Source: Gammaproteobacteria bacterium (GTDB lineage Bacteria > Pseudomonadota > Gammaproteobacteria > Xanthomonadales > Wenzhouxiangellaceae). From it: a DNA stretch of 64,000 nucleotides. Both the position numbers and the translations under genes were made by a program. The DNA lies in assembly GCA_003565625.1 (NCBI GenBank), contig PXBD01000005.1:54868-118867 (forward strand). The letters are read 5' to 3'. Below, piece by piece: positions 46,607 through 56,962 of this stretch. Position 1 is the stretch's first letter; the number at the start of each line of letters is the position of its first letter. The notes beneath the pieces were generated by a model. The model did no database searches. It worked only from the letters and a program-made list of their open reading frames with translations, and was not told where the DNA came from.

Positions 46607-47501
46607 AACCTCGATAGGGTAGCTCACCGACGCGATTGACGGCAGCAATGATGGATCGCCGGGTGGCGGCATCGGCGTTGCAGGGTTGGACCACTTCAGC
46701 GGCAATGATTTCCCCGCCGGGAATCTGGAAAACGCGCACCGTACAGGCCACCCCCGGCCGGGTGGTCGGCGGGCGTCGCCAGTTCTGCGTCACCAGGGTG
46801 CGGATGGTAATGATGTATTCCTCGCGCAGCGTCGCCCGACGTGCATCGGCCTGGGCGCGCTCGTCGGCCAGGCGCAGGCGCTCGGCCTCTTCGCGGGCGC
46901 GGCGCTCGGCCTGTTCGGCTTCGCGACGCTGGGCAATGTCGGCCAGGCGGCGCTCCTCTTCCTGGCGCCGGCGTTCGGCTTCCTCGCGCTGGCTGCGCAG
47001 TTCGGCCAGTTCCTGCAGGCGTTCCTCCTCACGGCGCCGGCGCTCTTGTTCGACCTGGCGCTGCTGTTCCTCGCGTTGCTGCTCGGCCCGGCGCTGCTCT
47101 TGCAGTTCGCGCTGGCGGCGCTCGATCTGCTCCTGGCGGTGAGCCTCTTCCTCGGCCCGGCGCTGTTCGGCCCGACGCGCCTCCTCTGCGGCCTGGCGCT
47201 GGCGCTCGGCTTCCTGCCGGGCCTGCTCCTCGACGCGACGCTGGCGCTCGACCTCTTCGCGGCGGCGTTCTTCCTCGCGCTGTTGACGGGCCTCGCTTTC
47301 GGCCTCCTCGGCACGGCGCTGCTCGATCACCGGGCCCATATCGACCAGGGTAACCTGCACCGGCGGGAGTTGCTGCTCGAACGGCTGCCAGTTCCAGCTG
47401 CCCAGGACCAGCACGCCGACCATGAGCAGATGCACAGCCAAGGCCAGGCCCAGCGCCTGGGCCTGTTCCTTGAGCACCTGCTTGCGAGCGTCAGAGATCA
47501 T
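46554..47501 (-). CDS. tolA: Cell envelope integrity protein TolA
   Basis: N-terminal TM, long Arg/Glu/Gln-rich helix, C-terminal TolA/TonB-like domain. Confidence 0.92.
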   Translation of the reverse strand: MISDARKQVLKEQAQALGLALAVHLLMVGVLVLGSWNWQPFEQQLPPVQVTLVDMGPVIEQRRAEEAESEARQQREEERRREEVERQRRVEEQARQEAERQRQAAEEARRAEQRRAEEEAHRQEQIERRQRELQEQRRAEQQREEQQRQVEQERRRREEERLQELAELRSQREEAERRRQEEERRLADIAQRREAEQAERRAREEAERLRLADERAQADARRATLREEYIITIRTLVTQNWRRPPTTRPGVACTVRVFQIPGGEIIAAEVVQPCNADAATRRSIIAAVNRVGELPYRGYESVFNREIEFLFRFEG

Positions 47502-47519
47502 CGCCGGAAAGCAATCACA

Positions 47520-47550
47520 CCGCAGATGAACGCGGATGAACGCAGATTGA
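47520..47550 (+). repeat. 10-bp-period intergenic repeat, copy 2 (direct orientation)
   Basis: CCGCAGATGAACGCGGATGAACGCAGATTGA. Confidence 0.85.
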
Positions 47551-47628
47551 TAACGAACAGACTGCCTGCCGATGGGCGCACAGCGGCAGCAATTTCGAAC
47601 GTGATGCCAATTCCATCAGAAACACCTG

Positions 47629-47664
47629 CCTTCATCTGCGTCCATCTGCGTTCATCCGCGGTTC
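47629..47664 (-). repeat. 10-bp-period intergenic repeat, copy 3 (inverted relative to copy 2)
   Basis: Plus strand CCTTCATCTGCGTCCATCTGCGTTCATCCGCGGTTC; reverse complement GAACCGCGGATGAACGCAGATGGACGCAGATGAAGG. Confidence 0.85.
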
Positions 47665-47709
47665 CAGTTTGATTTCGAAGAACCCTGGCAGATTCCGGGC
47701 CTGGGCCGG

Positions 47710-48135
47710 TCAGTCCGGCTCGGGATCACCCACCAGCCCGACAGAAGCCACGCCGGCGCTTTGCAGGTAGACCATGGCGCTGTAGATGAACTGGTAGGGC
47801 ACGTCGCGATCGCCGCTGACCGTGACCTGGAGATCCGGATTGCGCTCGACGATGGCGCCGACCATGGCGGCCAGCGTGGCGCCGTCGACCAGCTGCGGCG
47901 TATCGCCGGTATCGAGGTAGAAATCGCCGCCGCGGGTGACCGTGACCAGCAACGGATCGCCCTGGTCGGTCATCGGATCGGCCGCGCCGGTGGGCAGGTC
48001 CACCTCCACACCCAGGTTCATCAGCGGCGCGGTGACCATGAAGATGATCAGCAACACCAGCATGACGTCGATATAGGGCACGACGTTCATTTCCGACATG
48101 CGCTTGCGGCGGCGCCGGACGTGGGTCTCGGACAT
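47710..48135 (-). CDS. tolR: TolR (ExbD family)
   Basis: MNVVPYIDVMLVLLIIFMVTAPLM. Confidence 0.95.
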   Translation of the reverse strand: MSETHVRRRRKRMSEMNVVPYIDVMLVLLIIFMVTAPLMNLGVEVDLPTGAADPMTDQGDPLLVTVTRGGDFYLDTGDTPQLVDGATLAAMVGAIVERNPDLQVTVSGDRDVPYQFIYSAMVYLQSAGVASVGLVGDPEPD

Positions 48136-48140
48136 GGTGC

Positions 48141-48836
<696 letters not shown>

Positions 48837-48844
48837 AGGATTTT

Positions 48845-49264
48845 TCAGTATCCCCGGAATTGATGAATGGCCGCATGCAGGGCCGGCGGCATGCGGGTCG
48901 GCCGAAAAGTGCCGGCCGCCAGGCAGGCGATGGCGACCTCGCCCGAGGCCAGCAGCACCCCGTCGGCGCGGCGCGCGCGCTGGGAAACCCGCATCGAAGC
49001 GGCCCGAAGCTGTTCGACGACGACATCCACGTCAAGTTCATCCTCCAGCCGGGCCGGCGCGCGAAAATCCAGCGCCAGCGAGGTGACCACGAACAGGCAG
49101 CCGGCGTTTTCACGCAATTCGATCTGCGGAAAACCCAGCGCCAGCAGCCAGTCGGAGCGGGCCCGCTCCATGAAATTCAGATAGCGCGCATGGTAAACGA
49201 CACCGCCGGCATCGGTATGCTCCCAGTACACCCGGTAGCGCCAGCTGGCCGGCGTTGCGCTCAC
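48845..49264 (-). CDS. ybgC: Tol-Pal-associated acyl-CoA thioesterase
   Basis: [30 protein letters not shown] hotdog-fold motif. Confidence 0.94.
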   Translation of the reverse strand: MSATPASWRYRVYWEHTDAGGVVYHARYLNFMERARSDWLLALGFPQIELRENAGCLFVVTSLALDFRAPARLEDELDVDVVVEQLRAASMRVSQRARRADGVLLASGEVAIACLAAGTFRPTRMPPALHAAIHQFRGY

Positions 49265-50307
49265 GCCTGGTCACCCGGCCCGGGTTCAAACAGGTCGCCG
49301 GAGACCTGCGCCGGCGGCTTGAGGCCGAGATGGCGCCAGGCCCGGGCCGTGGCCATGCGACCACGCGCGGTGCGCACCAGGTAGCCTTCCTGGATCAGGT
49401 AGGGCTCGATCACGTCTTCGAGCGTACCGCGCTCTTCCGACAGTGACGCGGCCAGGCTTTCCACACCGACCGGTCCCCCGCCAAAGTGCTCGATCAGTAC
49501 GGTGAGCAGACGCCGATCCATCGTATCGAAGCCGCGCTGGTCCACCTGCATCATCTCCAGCGCGCTCACCGCCACGCTGCCATCAATGTGGCCATCGGCC
49601 CGCACCTGGGCGTAGTCGCGCACCCGGCGGAGCAAGCGGTTGGCGATGCGCGGCGTGCCGCGGGCGCGGCGAGCGATTTCGGCCGCACCGTCAGCATCGG
49701 CGGCAATACCCAGAATGCCGGACGACCGCTTGACGATCCGGGCCAGGTCCTCGACCCGGTAAAACTCCAGGCGCTCGACGATACCGAAGCGGTCGCGCAG
49801 CGGCGAGGTCAGCAGACCGGCGCGGGTGGTAGCGCCGACCAGGGTAAAGCGCGGCAGGTCCAGCTGAATGGAGCGCGCGGCCGGACCCTCGCCGATGATG
49901 ATGTCGATGCGGTAGTCCTCCATGGCCGGATACAGCACCTCTTCGACCACCGGGCTGAGGCGGTGGATCTCGTCGATGAACAGCACATCGCCGGGTTCCA
50001 GGTTGGTCAGCAGCGCGGCCAGGTCGCCGGCCCGCTCCAGCACCGGACCCGAGGTCTGGCGCAGGTTGGTGCCCATCTCGACGGCGATGACATTGGCCAG
50101 GGTGGTCTTGCCGAGCCCGGGCGGGCCGAAAATGAGCACGTGATCCAGCGCCTCGTGACGGTGCCGGGCAGACTCCAGGTAGATCCCCAAGCGCTCCTTC
50201 ATGACCGGCTGACCGATGTACTCGGCCAGCCGCGCCGGGCGCAGGCTCTCCTCGATGCGGGCCTCTTCGCCGCTAGCCGCCGGGCTGATCAGGCGCTCAT
50301 CGTCCAC
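49261..50307 (-). CDS. ruvB: Holliday junction branch migration helicase RuvB
   Basis: [13 protein letters not shown]…[20 protein letters not shown]…[22 protein letters not shown]. Likely GTG start at 50307. Confidence 0.95.
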   Translation of the reverse strand: MDDERLISPAASGEEARIEESLRPARLAEYIGQPVMKERLGIYLESARHRHEALDHVLIFGPPGLGKTTLANVIAVEMGTNLRQTSGPVLERAGDLAALLTNLEPGDVLFIDEIHRLSPVVEEVLYPAMEDYRIDIIIGEGPAARSIQLDLPRFTLVGATTRAGLLTSPLRDRFGIVERLEFYRVEDLARIVKRSSGILGIAADADGAAEIARRARGTPRIANRLLRRVRDYAQVRADGHIDGSVAVSALEMMQVDQRGFDTMDRRLLTVLIEHFGGGPVGVESLAASLSEERGTLEDVIEPYLIQEGYLVRTARGRMATARAWRHLGLKPPAQVSGDLFEPGPGDQA

Positions 50308-50896
50308 CGGCAGACCCCTGCATCTTGCGCTGGAGGGCACTTCGGATCAGGGCCTCGGCGCTCTGATCCGGGCCTTCGACCGCGCGCACCATTTTCAGCG
50401 CCTCGGCGGCCGAGTAGCCCAGGGCGGTGAGCGCGGCCCGCGCTTCACCGGCCGCATCGGGCGCCAGCCCGGGCCCGACCAGGCCGGGATCAAGATCGCT
50501 GAGTCGGCCGCGCATTTCCAGCAGCAGGCGCTCGGCGGTCTTTTTGCCGATGCCGGGCAGCCGGGTCAGGGCCTGGGCATCACCGGCCTCGACCATCAGG
50601 GCGAAATCACGGCTGCTGACCCCCGACAGGATGGCCAGGGCGAGGCGCGGCCCGACCCCGGAGACCTTGAGCAGCGAACGGAACAGGTCACGGTCGCCGG
50701 CCTCCATGAAGCCGTAGAGCGTATGGGCGTCCTCGCGCACGATCAACTGGGTCAGCAAAACCAGTTCTTTCCCCGGCTGCGGCAGCCGGTCAAACACCGA
50801 CAGCGGCGCCTCGACCTCGTAGCCGACCCCGCCGACCTCGACCAGCAGAAACGGCGGATTGCGCTCCAGCAGGGTTCCGCGCAGCCGGGCAATCAT
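50297..50896 (-). CDS. ruvA: Holliday junction branch migration protein RuvA
   Basis: [28 protein letters not shown]…[20 protein letters not shown]. Confidence 0.95.
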   Translation of the reverse strand: MIARLRGTLLERNPPFLLVEVGGVGYEVEAPLSVFDRLPQPGKELVLLTQLIVREDAHTLYGFMEAGDRDLFRSLLKVSGVGPRLALAILSGVSSRDFALMVEAGDAQALTRLPGIGKKTAERLLLEMRGRLSDLDPGLVGPGLAPDAAGEARAALTALGYSAAEALKMVRAVEGPDQSAEALIRSALQRKMQGSAGGR

Positions 50897-51381
50897 CGCA
50901 GCACGACACCGGCGGGCAGACGCGCATGGGTCTGGGCGGTGTGCAGATGGCACAGCGCCACGGCCAGCGCGTCAGCCGCATCCTCGGCTGGCGTCTCGGT
51001 CAGCTTGAGCAGAATGCGGGTCATGTGTTGGACCTGCTCCTTGCCCGCCCCGCCGCGGCCGACAATGGCCTGCTTTATCGCCCTGGGCGCGTATTCATGC
51101 ACCTCCAAGCCACCGGCCACCAACGCACACACGGCCGCACCGCGGGCCTGACCGAGCTTGATGGCTGCCTGTGCATTGCGGCTCATGAAGACCGTCTCCA
51201 CGGCGCCAAAATCGGGCCGGAACTGCTCAATCAGCGCCTGGACGCGGGTGAAAATGGCCCCCAGACGTTCCGGCATAGGCCCATCGCCCAGGCGCAGCGA
51301 CTCGGCATGCACCAGGCGCTCACCGTCGATAATGCCCACCCCGGTGATGCGCGAGCCAGGATCCAGGCCGATGATTCTCAT
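50893..51381 (-). CDS. ruvC: Crossover junction endodeoxyribonuclease RuvC
   Basis: MRIIGLDPGSRITGVGII…VETVFMSRNAQAAIKLGQARGAAV…DAADALAVALCH. Confidence 0.95.
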   Translation of the reverse strand: MRIIGLDPGSRITGVGIIDGERLVHAESLRLGDGPMPERLGAIFTRVQALIEQFRPDFGAVETVFMSRNAQAAIKLGQARGAAVCALVAGGLEVHEYAPRAIKQAIVGRGGAGKEQVQHMTRILLKLTETPAEDAADALAVALCHLHTAQTHARLPAGVVLR

Positions 51382-51406
51382 CTGTAAAGCCGGGCCAGGA
51401 TCTGCC

Positions 51407-51436
51407 CCGGAAACCGGAAACCGGAGACCGGAAACC
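51407..51436. repeat. 7-bp tandem repeat (CCGGAAA x4, one degenerate unit)
   Basis: CCGGAAA CCGGAAA CCGGAGA CCGGAAA in the ruvC-yebC gap. Confidence 0.85.
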
Positions 51437-51441
51437 CTCGG

Positions 51442-52179
51442 CTACTCATAGGCCTCAGCCGGAATTTCCGCGTTCGACCACACGTCCTGGGTATCGTCCA
51501 GGTCTTCGAGCAGGTCGAGGAACTTCAGCACTTTCCGGCCCGTCTCGAGGTCGAGTTCGACCGTGGTCGCGGCGCGCTGGGTCACTTCGGCCTCGCCGAA
51601 TTCCAGGCCGGCATCGCGCAGGGCGTCGCGCACCGCCTCGAAATCCTCCGGCGTGGTCAGCACTTCCAGGCTGCCGTCGTCATCGCTGACGATGTCCTCG
51701 GCACCGGCCTCCAGCGCTGCCTCCATGACCTCGTCCTCGCTGCTGCCGGGGGCAAAACTGATCACGCCCTTTTTCTCGAACAGGTAGGCGACCGAACCGT
51801 CGGTGCCCAGGTTGCCGCCGTGCTTGGTGAAGGCGTGACGAACCTCGGCGACGGTGCGGTTGCGGTTGTCGGTCAGGCAATCGACCATCACCGCCACACC
51901 ACCGGGGGCATAGCCCTCGTAGCGCAATTCCTCGTACGCGGCACCCTCCAGGTCACCGGTCGCCTTCTTGATCGCTCGGTCGATGTTGTCCTTGGGCACG
52001 TTGGCCGCATTGGCCTTGTCGATCCCTAAACGCAGGCGCGGATTGGCTTCCGGATCACCACCGCCCTCGCGCGCGGCGACGCTGATCTCCCGGATCAGGC
52101 GGGTAAAAATCTTGCCGCGCTTGGCGTCCTGGGCTTTCTTGCGGTGCTGGATGTTGGCCCACTTGCTGTGACCGGCCAT
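51442..52179 (-). CDS. yebC: YebC/PmpR family protein
   Basis: [32 protein letters not shown]. Confidence 0.95.
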   Translation of the reverse strand: MAGHSKWANIQHRKKAQDAKRGKIFTRLIREISVAAREGGGDPEANPRLRLGIDKANAANVPKDNIDRAIKKATGDLEGAAYEELRYEGYAPGGVAVMVDCLTDNRNRTVAEVRHAFTKHGGNLGTDGSVAYLFEKKGVISFAPGSSEDEVMEAALEAGAEDIVSDDDGSLEVLTTPEDFEAVRDALRDAGLEFGEAEVTQRAATTVELDLETGRKVLKFLDLLEDLDDTQDVWSNAEIPAEAYE

Positions 52180-52341
52180 TGGCGATGTTCCTGCGTTCCG
52201 TAACAGCATTGCATTCTAGCGCATGGGCCCCATCCGCCGTGGCCGACGCGAGCGCGTTTGGCGGAGGTAATCCGTATTCAGCACCCGGTCAGCGCAAACG
52301 GGTACACTCGGCAATATTCAGCCACCACGAGGAGCCCTCCC

Positions 52342-53391
52342 ATGCGTCTTTTTGTTCTGATCCTCGCCCTTCTGGTGACCGGAAAGGCCACTGCCACCGG
52401 CGAAATCAATGTTCTGACCGATCTGCTCTCCCCCTTCCCACCGGGCTGCGTGGCACTGGATCTGCCAACCCAGCCGACGCCGGGGGAAAACGAGCTCTGG
52501 GACGAAGTGGTACAGGCTCCGGCCGTGGGAAGCAACACTGCCAATAGTAATGTGCGCATCCAGATCTGGCGAGTGGGCTGTGCCGATAGCGGATTTTCCG
52601 TCGTCATGGTCCGGCTGCAGAACCTGAGCGAGCAACTGGTCCTGATCCCGCAGGTGTTCGCCGAAGCCGGCCAATCGGAACTGCCCTTTCACGAAGCCCA
52701 GCTGATCTCCCAGCCGGCCGTAGGCAACATCGGCGCAGCGGGAAATGTCATGCCGTTCAGTGGACAGACCTTCATGCTGGCCGTCGACCCAGTCTCTGTC
52801 GACGCAGAAACCTTTTTCTCGCCCCAGGACTACAACGAGGAGTTCACTCTGGAATTTTTCTGGGGTGGATTTGCATCCGAAGTTACGCTGGGGGAGTTGT
52901 TCCCCATCGCCTCCTACACTCCGGCGCTGGACCCTCTGCAATTTGATCCGCCCCTGCTGCACGGCCGCATGAACGGCGCCTACATCTTCGGCGACAAGCC
53001 CTCGGCGGGCCTTTTTCTGAACGTCGGCGAGCAACTGTCCGAAATCGACGGTGAACTGGTCGACACCAACTTCGTGTTTGCCGCCTTCTTTACCTACCTG
53101 GACGGCGAGCCATACTGGATGGTCGGCAGTACAGGCCCGCAGGATCCCGGTCTGGGCACCATCACCATCGACATGGTGAGCTTGCGCGGCGGCGACTTCT
53201 TTACCAACCCGCCCAGCTACACCGATGCCGACCTCGACGCCGAGGTCGTCGGCAGACTGACCATCGAGGCGCTGGACTGCAACAACCTGCTGCTAGACTA
53301 CGATTTCGGCAACATCGGCGTCGGTTCCGGCAGCCTGGAGGCACAACGTCTGATCCGAGTCGCCGGCTACGACTGCAATCCCTGGAACTGA
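52342..53391 (+). CDS. Uncharacterized secreted protein
   Basis: GAGGAG-like RBS, signal peptide MRLFVLILALLVTGKATA, no recognised domain; Cys-containing beta-rich C-terminus. Confidence 0.75.
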   Translation: MRLFVLILALLVTGKATATGEINVLTDLLSPFPPGCVALDLPTQPTPGENELWDEVVQAPAVGSNTANSNVRIQIWRVGCADSGFSVVMVRLQNLSEQLVLIPQVFAEAGQSELPFHEAQLISQPAVGNIGAAGNVMPFSGQTFMLAVDPVSVDAETFFSPQDYNEEFTLEFFWGGFASEVTLGELFPIASYTPALDPLQFDPPLLHGRMNGAYIFGDKPSAGLFLNVGEQLSEIDGELVDTNFVFAAFFTYLDGEPYWMVGSTGPQDPGLGTITIDMVSLRGGDFFTNPPSYTDADLDAEVVGRLTIEALDCNNLLLDYDFGNIGVGSGSLEAQRLIRVAGYDCNPWN

Positions 53392-53400
53392 ACCGGGTCG

Positions 53401-54078
53401 TTAAGCGCCGCGGCCAAAGCGGCCGTGGCGCAGAAAGCGGTCGACCACGCCGACCACGTCGGCCGACAACACCAGGCCGGTGTGCGAGACCGGCAACTCG
53501 ATCGAATCGGCCGCTCCCGGCAGCCGGGTTTCGGCAACCGCGATGGTGCCATCGTGGGGAGATTCGATGCGCTGGAACACCCGGCCCAACCCCACCGGTC
53601 GGGTTCCGGCGACCACCCCGATCTCGCGCCCGGCCGGGGCGTGAGCAAAACCGTATTCCAGGGCCGTTTTGGCCCGGCCGATGACCGGCTGGATCAGTTT
53701 CATGCGCACGATCCGGCTGGCGGTCTTCGAGCCCTGCACGGGTGAACCAAGCAGCACCACCCGCCCCGGCGGCAGGCCCGACCACTCATCAAACATTCGC
53801 AGGATCACCAGGCCACCCAGGCTGTGGCCAACAAAATGCAGGGTTTCGACATCCAGGCTGCGGGCAAAGTCGAACAAGGCCCGGGCGTTTCCGGCCAGTG
53901 ACCGGGCCACCGTGGGGTAGGAAAAACTGCAGGTCTGCCGGCCTCGCGTCTCCAGCCGTCTCGCCATCAGGGCCAGGCTGACCGGGCCATACCACAGCCC
54001 GTGCACCAGTACGACCGTGGCGGCGGATGCCGGCTGACTGCGTGCGTCCGCGGCTGCAGCCGAACCCGCTTCGGTCAT
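53401..54078 (-). CDS. Alpha/beta hydrolase (lipase-like)
   Basis: [11 protein letters not shown]…[17 protein letters not shown]. Confidence 0.88.
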   Translation of the reverse strand: MTEAGSAAAADARSQPASAATVVLVHGLWYGPVSLALMARRLETRGRQTCSFSYPTVARSLAGNARALFDFARSLDVETLHFVGHSLGGLVILRMFDEWSGLPPGRVVLLGSPVQGSKTASRIVRMKLIQPVIGRAKTALEYGFAHAPAGREIGVVAGTRPVGLGRVFQRIESPHDGTIAVAETRLPGAADSIELPVSHTGLVLSADVVGVVDRFLRHGRFGRGA

Positions 54079-55841
54079 TGCTCCGGCTTGAGCTGGATGT
54101 GCAGTTCGTCCAGCTGAACAGAATCGACCACCGATGGCGCGCCGGTCAGCGGGCAGCCGGCCGTTGTTGTTTTCGGAAACGCAATGACCTCACGAATCGA
54201 GTCCTCACCGCACATCAGCGCGGCAATCCGGTCGATGCCGAAGGCGATGCCGCCGTGCGGTGGGCAGCCATAGCGCAGCGCTTCGAGCAAGAACCCGAAG
54301 CGCTGCCGGGCCTCGGCTTCGTCGATGCCGAGCAGATCGAACACGGCCTGCTGCAGAGCCGGATCGTGGATACGGATCGACCCACCACCGATTTCCGAGC
54401 CATTAAGCACCATATCGTAGGCGCGCGACACCGACGCCGAGGGGTCGGCCTGGAGACTGTCCGGGTCGGCCACCGCCGGTGCAGTAAACGGGTGATGGAG
54501 GGCGTAGTAGCGCTGGTCATCGGGGTCGAATTCGAACATCGGGAAATCGACCACCCACAGTGGCCGCCAGCCCGGCTCGACCAGGCCGAGGTCGCGTCCC
54601 AGCTTCACGCGCAGCGCACCCATGAACGCATTGACCACCGGTTCCTTGTCGGCACCGAAGAAGAGCAGGTCTCCGGCCACAGCATCCGTGGCCGCGAGGA
54701 TGGCGACAATCGCGTCTGCATCGAGGAACTTGGCAATCGGCGACTGGACACCCTCGACACCGGCGGCAGGATCATTGACCTTCATCCAGGCCAGACCCCT
54801 GGCAGCGTAGCGACCGGCATAGGCGGCATAGTCATCGATCTGCTTGCGCGACAGGCCGGCTGCTCCCGGAGCTTTCAGCGCCACCACCCGGCTGGCCGGG
54901 TCATTGGCCGGACCCGAGAAGACCTTGAATTCCACCGAACGCACGGCATCACAGACGGTCACCAGCTCCAGCGGAATGCGCAGGTCCGGCTTGTCGGAGC
55001 CGAACCGGCGCATGGCCTCGGCCCAGCTCAGGCGCGGAAACGGGCCCGGCAGCTCGACGTTCAGCACTGCGCGAAAGACGGCCCGGACCATGCCCTCGGC
55101 GATTGCCTGGACATCGCTTTCCTCGACGAAGGCCATTTCCAGGTCGAGCTGGGTGAACTCGGGCTGGCGGTCCGCGCGCAGATCCTCGTCGCGAAAACAG
55201 CGCGCGATCTGGTAGTAGCGATCCATGCCGCCCATCATCAGCAGTTGTTTGAACAACTGCGGCGACTGCGGCAGGGCAAAGAAACGCTGCGCCTGGGCCC
55301 GGCTGGGCACGAGGTAGTCACGCGCACCCTCCGGCGTGGCCCGGGTCAGAATCGGGGTTTCGATGTCCAGAAAATCATGGCCATCGAGAAAGTTACGGAT
55401 GGCCTTGGTCAGGCGCGTGCGCAGGCGCAGGTTGTGCTGCATGCGCGTCCGCCGCAGATCGAGATAACGGTACTTCAGCCGCACCTCTTCACCGTCCTCG
55501 TCGCTCATCAACAGCGGCAGCGGTGCGCTGGCATTGAGAACCTCGACGGTCTCGGCCAGCAGCTCGACCTTACCGGTGACCATGTCCTCGTTCCACTGGC
55601 TTTCCGGACGCAGGCGCACCTGGCCGGTCACCCGGATGCAGAATTCATTGCGCAGTTTTTCGGCCTCGGCAAAGGCGGTCTTGTTGTCCGGCTCAATCAC
55701 TACCTGGAGCACGCCGGCATGATCGCGCAGGCCGACAAAGATCAGCCCGCCCAGATCACGCGCGCGCTCCACCCAGCCGCACAGGACCACGCTCTGGCCG
55801 TTGAGATTTTCGTTGATGTTGCCGCACAGATGGGTTCGCAC
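54075..55841 (-). CDS. aspS: Aspartyl-tRNA synthetase
   Basis: [42 protein letters not shown]…[28 protein letters not shown]…[17 protein letters not shown] start at 55841. Confidence 0.96.
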   Translation of the reverse strand: MRTHLCGNINENLNGQSVVLCGWVERARDLGGLIFVGLRDHAGVLQVVIEPDNKTAFAEAEKLRNEFCIRVTGQVRLRPESQWNEDMVTGKVELLAETVEVLNASAPLPLLMSDEDGEEVRLKYRYLDLRRTRMQHNLRLRTRLTKAIRNFLDGHDFLDIETPILTRATPEGARDYLVPSRAQAQRFFALPQSPQLFKQLLMMGGMDRYYQIARCFRDEDLRADRQPEFTQLDLEMAFVEESDVQAIAEGMVRAVFRAVLNVELPGPFPRLSWAEAMRRFGSDKPDLRIPLELVTVCDAVRSVEFKVFSGPANDPASRVVALKAPGAAGLSRKQIDDYAAYAGRYAARGLAWMKVNDPAAGVEGVQSPIAKFLDADAIVAILAATDAVAGDLLFFGADKEPVVNAFMGALRVKLGRDLGLVEPGWRPLWVVDFPMFEFDPDDQRYYALHHPFTAPAVADPDSLQADPSASVSRAYDMVLNGSEIGGGSIRIHDPALQQAVFDLLGIDEAEARQRFGFLLEALRYGCPPHGGIAFGIDRIAALMCGEDSIREVIAFPKTTTAGCPLTGAPSVVDSVQLDELHIQLKPEQ

Positions 55842-55845
55842 GGGA

Positions 55846-56166
55846 TCAGGCCGCCTTGTCTGCAGAGGGCTTGGCAGGCTTGCCGGCAGACTTGCTCTCG
55901 GCCGGCTTCGCGTCGGACTTGGGCTTGTCCGCCGCGCCGTCCTTCTTGCCGCCCTCGGCATCGCCGGCAAGATTGCGCTTGCCGTCTTTTTTGAAGTCGG
56001 TTTCGTACCAGCCGCCGCCCTTGAGGCGGAAGCCGGCGGCCGAGACCAGCTTGGTCAGGGCGGCCTTGCCGCAGGCCGGACAGTCGACCAGCGGGGCATC
56101 GGACATTTTCTGCAGTTTTTCCAGCTCGTGGCCACAGGCCTGGCAGCGGTATTCGTAAATCGGCAT
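55846..56166 (-). CDS. FmdB-family zinc ribbon protein
   Basis: [57 protein letters not shown]; Lys/Ala-rich tail. Confidence 0.93.
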   Translation of the reverse strand: MPIYEYRCQACGHELEKLQKMSDAPLVDCPACGKAALTKLVSAAGFRLKGGGWYETDFKKDGKRNLAGDAEGGKKDGAADKPKSDAKPAESKSAGKPAKPSADKAA

Positions 56167-56311
56167 GACGGCGATCTCCATCTCAATGACGAAAAAGCGA
56201 GTTCGGTTTCCCGATCGGTCCGCAACATAGGGACCGCCGGCCGGAAATTCGAGCCCTTGTGCGCGCTATTTTGCCAGAAACCCGCCCCTCGCCCTCGGCT
56301 ATCATCCCGGG

Positions 56312-56962
56312 ATGACCCGTTCGCAGTCGTTGTCGCACCCGGATGAGGCACTCGCCGACTGGCTCGAGCAGCTCGACTTTGCCAGCGGAATCTCGCTCGG
56401 TCGCAGCAACCAGGGCGAGGTACGCCGCTTTCGCTTCCGCGACACCGACCTGGCCATCAAGACACCCAGCGGGCGCGGCGCCCTGCGCTGGCTGCGCGTG
56501 CAGTCGCTGAAACGCGAATACCGGACCTACCGGCGACTGGAAGGCCTGCCCGGCTTCGCGCGCTGTCACGGCCTGTTCGACGAGCGCTACCTGGTCCTGG
56601 ACTACATCGAAGGCGAAGACTTCCGGCACGCCCGCCTGGCCGACCGCGAGCGGTTTTTTGACCGCCTGCTGGAAACCCTGCGATCCATGCACGCACGCGG
56701 CATCGCCCACGGCGATCTCAAGCGCAAGGACAACCTGCGCATCGACCGGGACGGCCACCCGGTCATCCTCGACCTGGGCACCGCGGTGCGCCGCAAACCC
56801 GATGGCGGCCGGCTGAACCGGAAGCTGTTCGACTTCATCCGCCAGACCGACCTCAACGCCTGGGTCAAGCTCAAGTACGGCAGCTACAACCGGGTCGCAA
56901 ACTCCGACCGCGCCCTCCTCAAGCGCTCGCGCCTGGAGCGCTGGCTGGGCCGGATGCGATAA
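56312..56962 (+). CDS. Small protein-kinase-fold protein (RIO/InaA-like)
   Basis: LVLDYIEGED…MHARGIAHGDLKRKDNLRIDRDGHPVILDLGTAV. Confidence 0.78.
   Translation: MTRSQSLSHPDEALADWLEQLDFASGISLGRSNQGEVRRFRFRDTDLAIKTPSGRGALRWLRVQSLKREYRTYRRLEGLPGFARCHGLFDERYLVLDYIEGEDFRHARLADRERFFDRLLETLRSMHARGIAHGDLKRKDNLRIDRDGHPVILDLGTAVRRKPDGGRLNRKLFDFIRQTDLNAWVKLKYGSYNRVANSDRALLKRSRLERWLGRMR

Noticed and set aside
46790-47330. Internal repetitiveness in tolA coding sequence
   Set aside because: Explained by the long charged alpha-helical TolA domain II; not a DNA-level repeat element.
46636-47672. Hydrophobic plus-strand ORFs (for example 328 aa) opposite tolA
   Set aside because: Leu/Ala/Phe-rich sequence is the antisense of the TolA Glu/Arg/Gln-rich helix; not a real membrane protein. 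Its last part reads through the intergenic repeat.
54027-55994. 655-aa plus-strand ORF opposite aspS
   Set aside because: Antisense shadow of a clear aspartyl-tRNA synthetase.
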